NCBI GenBank assembly: GCA_024275815.1 | Contig: JAJRYI010000376.1 | Coordinates: forward strand, 1 to 7,333 | Direction of reading: 5' to 3' | DNA: 7,333 nucleotides | Source of the DNA: Actinomycetes bacterium | GTDB lineage: Bacteria; Actinomycetota; Acidimicrobiia; Spongiisociales; UBA5794 | Part shown: positions 6,442 through 7,333 of the stretch, in pieces | Layout: each line of letters starts with the position of its first letter | Numbering within the stretch: the first letter of the stretch is position 1 | The notes under the pieces: generated by a model | What the model saw: the letters and a program-made list of their open reading frames with translations, nothing else | What the model was told of the DNA's origin: nothing | Database searches by the model: none | Position numbers and translations under genes: made by a program

Positions 6442-6719
6442 GGCCCAGGTGAGCCGGGAAGGCCTTCGCGGACCAGGAACGCGACGGCTCGATTCGTGTT
6501 GAGACGTTCGAGCGCGATCTCGGGGTGTGCCCCGGGCCAGATCCCGAACAGTTCATCGACGAACCCCTGGCCGAAGCGATGTGTCCCCGACGTTGCGACG
6601 TTCCCTGTTCGTTCCCGCAGTCGAACGTCGAAACGTAGAGCCCTGCTCGCGGTCGTTCGTTGGAGTCGATCGGTTGTCAGCCGCTCGTTGCGATATCTGC
6701 TCTTGACAGTCGAACACAT
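6423..6719 (-). pseudogene. STAS-like (DUF4325-type) fragment, probably 5'-truncated
   Basis: The minus strand reads GTHRFGQGFVDELFGIWPG and then AHPEIALERLNTNRAVAFLV to a TAG at 6425-6423. This matches, as I recall the family, the conserved second half of STAS-like DUF4325 domains, whose pattern is roughly GQ-F-DE-F, then HP, then N-N-AV. Weaker resemblance reaches back to RTTASRALR near 6668. Third positions are G/C-rich in the conserved half and less so before it (AGA, TAT, ACA, CTA codons). The only ATG in the intergenic region is at 6719, giving 98 residues, but it falls inside the LexA box of the divergent gene and has no ribosome site. I therefore read it as the remaining end of a gene whose beginning was lost or replaced when the DUF222 segment arrived. 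A small intact stand-alone STAS-like protein remains possible. It overlaps the peptidase stop by 19 bp. Confidence 0.5.
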
Positions 6720-6731
6720 GTTCGATACTGT
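6703..6731 (+). promoter_or_regulatory. Vegetative-type promoter, TTGACA-17-TACTGT, of the DUF222 gene
   Basis: TTGACA (6703-6708) and TACTGT (6726-6731) are separated by exactly 17 bp, the ideal spacing for a sigma-70/SigA-type promoter. The -35 is a perfect consensus and the -10 fits TAnnnT. The expected start of transcription, about 6-7 bases past the -10, coincides with the A or T of the ATG at 6737. A leaderless transcript is therefore predicted; no ribosome site could fit in the 5 bases between. Confidence 0.75.
6710..6725 (+). promoter_or_regulatory. LexA-binding SOS box inside the promoter spacer
   Basis: TCGAACACATGTTCGA has two perfect 6-base inverted arms, TCGAAC and GTTCGA, around a 4-base centre. 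It matches the mycobacterial LexA operator pattern TCGAAC-N4-GTTCGA and the wider Gram-positive core GAAC-N4-GTTC. It fills 16 of the 17 bases between -35 and -10, so bound LexA would block RNA polymerase directly and DNA damage would release it. Several 13E12-repeat genes of Mycobacterium tuberculosis are known to carry SOS boxes, which agrees with the gene found downstream. Confidence 0.82.
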
Positions 6732-6736
6732 GTGGT

Positions 6737-7333
6737 ATGTGCTATCAGAACTCGGTCCTGGACCGGGCTCTGGTTTCGGATCACAGCGGTGGGCTGGAAG
6801 TACCGGGCACAGACCTCGAAACAGTCGAAGATCACATCTGGCGGATGGGTGATGCCGACCTGAAACAGGCGGCGATCGCCACCAGGAAGCTGATCGATCG
6901 GTCCCATGTCGAGCTTGCGCTCCTCGTACGAGAGATCGATCGGCGCGACCTTCCGGAACTCGACGAGCATCTATCGACGACAGCGTGGCTGAAGCACCAC
7001 ACGCGGATGACCGCTGCGCAAGCCTCCGGTACGACCAAGATGGCACGATCGCTCACCCACATGCCGAACGTCGTTGCGCGGGCACTCGTCGGTGAGGTGC
7101 CCTCCCGATCGCGCACTGGGAGCAACAGGTCGACTTTGCCGGAGCACTGGCCGGTGTCGAGCATGCGGAGGGTCGCCGATCGGTGTATCTCCCCCAGACC
7201 ATCGATGGCATCGGAGACCTCAGCGGCACACTCACCCCCGAGCAGTACCTGACGGTCAAGACGGCCCTCGACGCTCACGGTGACCCGGCGAACGTCGACG
7301 GTGACGACCACCGCACCCCTGTGCAACGACGGG
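6737..7333 (+). pseudogene. DUF222/13E12-family gene with internal deletion and frameshift, 3' end outside
   Basis: From ATG 6737 the frame gives a DUF222-like N-terminus: LKQAAIATRKLIDRSHVELA (42-61), then LLVREIDRRDL and AWLKHHTRMTAAQASGTTKM (83-102), up to VARALVGEV (113-121). After about 7096 this frame turns into Arg/Ser/Pro-rich off-frame sequence and stops at 7250-7252. The family resemblance resumes in another frame (first base 7111) with AHWEQQVDFAGALAGVEHAE, RRSVYLPQTIDGIGDLSGTL, TPEQYLTVKTALDAH and RTPVQRR, open to the right edge. That frame has a stop at 7093-7095, so the junction lies at 7096-7110. Some tens of residues that normally lie between these blocks seem absent, so this is a deletion rather than a one-base slip. 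Intact members usually end in an HNH nuclease domain, which would lie beyond the edge. Expression is predicted to be leaderless and LexA-controlled. An assembly error in a repetitive family is the alternative. Confidence 0.72.

Noticed and set aside
6441..6465. AGGCC/GGCCT inverted repeat after the peptidase stop as a possible terminator.
   Set aside because: The stem is 5 bp with a 15-base loop and no T-tract, and it overlaps the conserved STAS-like fragment on the other strand.
1..7333. CRISPR arrays, tRNA or rRNA genes, riboswitches and insertion-sequence transposases.
   Set aside because: No regularly spaced repeats, cloverleaf-like segments, rRNA signature stretches or transposase motifs were seen on reading the window.

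Overview
The window is high-GC DNA with strong G/C preference at third codon positions. It most likely comes from an uncultured or little-studied actinomycete-type bacterium, possibly Acidimicrobiia-like (the class is an inference). Three things point that way: an actinobacterial-style lipoamide dehydrogenase, an actinobacterial (mycobacterial-type) LexA box, and a DUF222/13E12-family gene, a family known essentially from Actinomycetota.

Layout. The left edge (3-128, + strand) holds the last 41 codons of an unidentified gene. It converges on, and overlaps at its stop, a minus-strand pair: a GxSxG alpha/beta hydrolase (742-125) and, just upstream, a 28-residue single-span membrane peptide (825-739) joined to it by a GTGA overlap. 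A divergent gap of about 100 bp separates this pair from the main + strand operon: lpdA (E3, 924-2297), a single-lipoyl-domain E2 acyltransferase (2358-3701), a LipB-LipA fusion (3698-5356) and an M24-family Xaa-Pro peptidase (5353-6441). The last two junctions are 4-base stop/start overlaps (GTGA and ATGA).

The central observation is that octanoyltransferase (LipB) and lipoyl synthase (LipA) form one uninterrupted 552-residue polypeptide with every key residue I can check in both halves. It is encoded directly after the E2 that it should modify and near the E3 that recycles the lipoyl group. LipB would move octanoyl from acyl carrier protein to the lipoyl-domain lysine (K43 of E2), LipA would insert the two sulfurs, E2 would carry acyl groups, and E3 would reoxidise the dihydrolipoyl arm. 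No E1 component or lipoate ligase is visible here.

The right end is different in character. A minus-strand fragment (6719-6423) keeps the conserved end of a STAS-like (DUF4325-type) domain but lacks a convincing beginning. Next to it is a textbook promoter (TTGACA, 17 bp, TACTGT) whose spacer contains a full mycobacterial-type SOS box. It sits only 5 bp from the ATG of a DUF222/13E12-type gene, so a leaderless, DNA-damage-inducible transcript is predicted. That gene is interrupted by an apparent internal deletion with frameshift near 7096-7110 and runs off the right edge.
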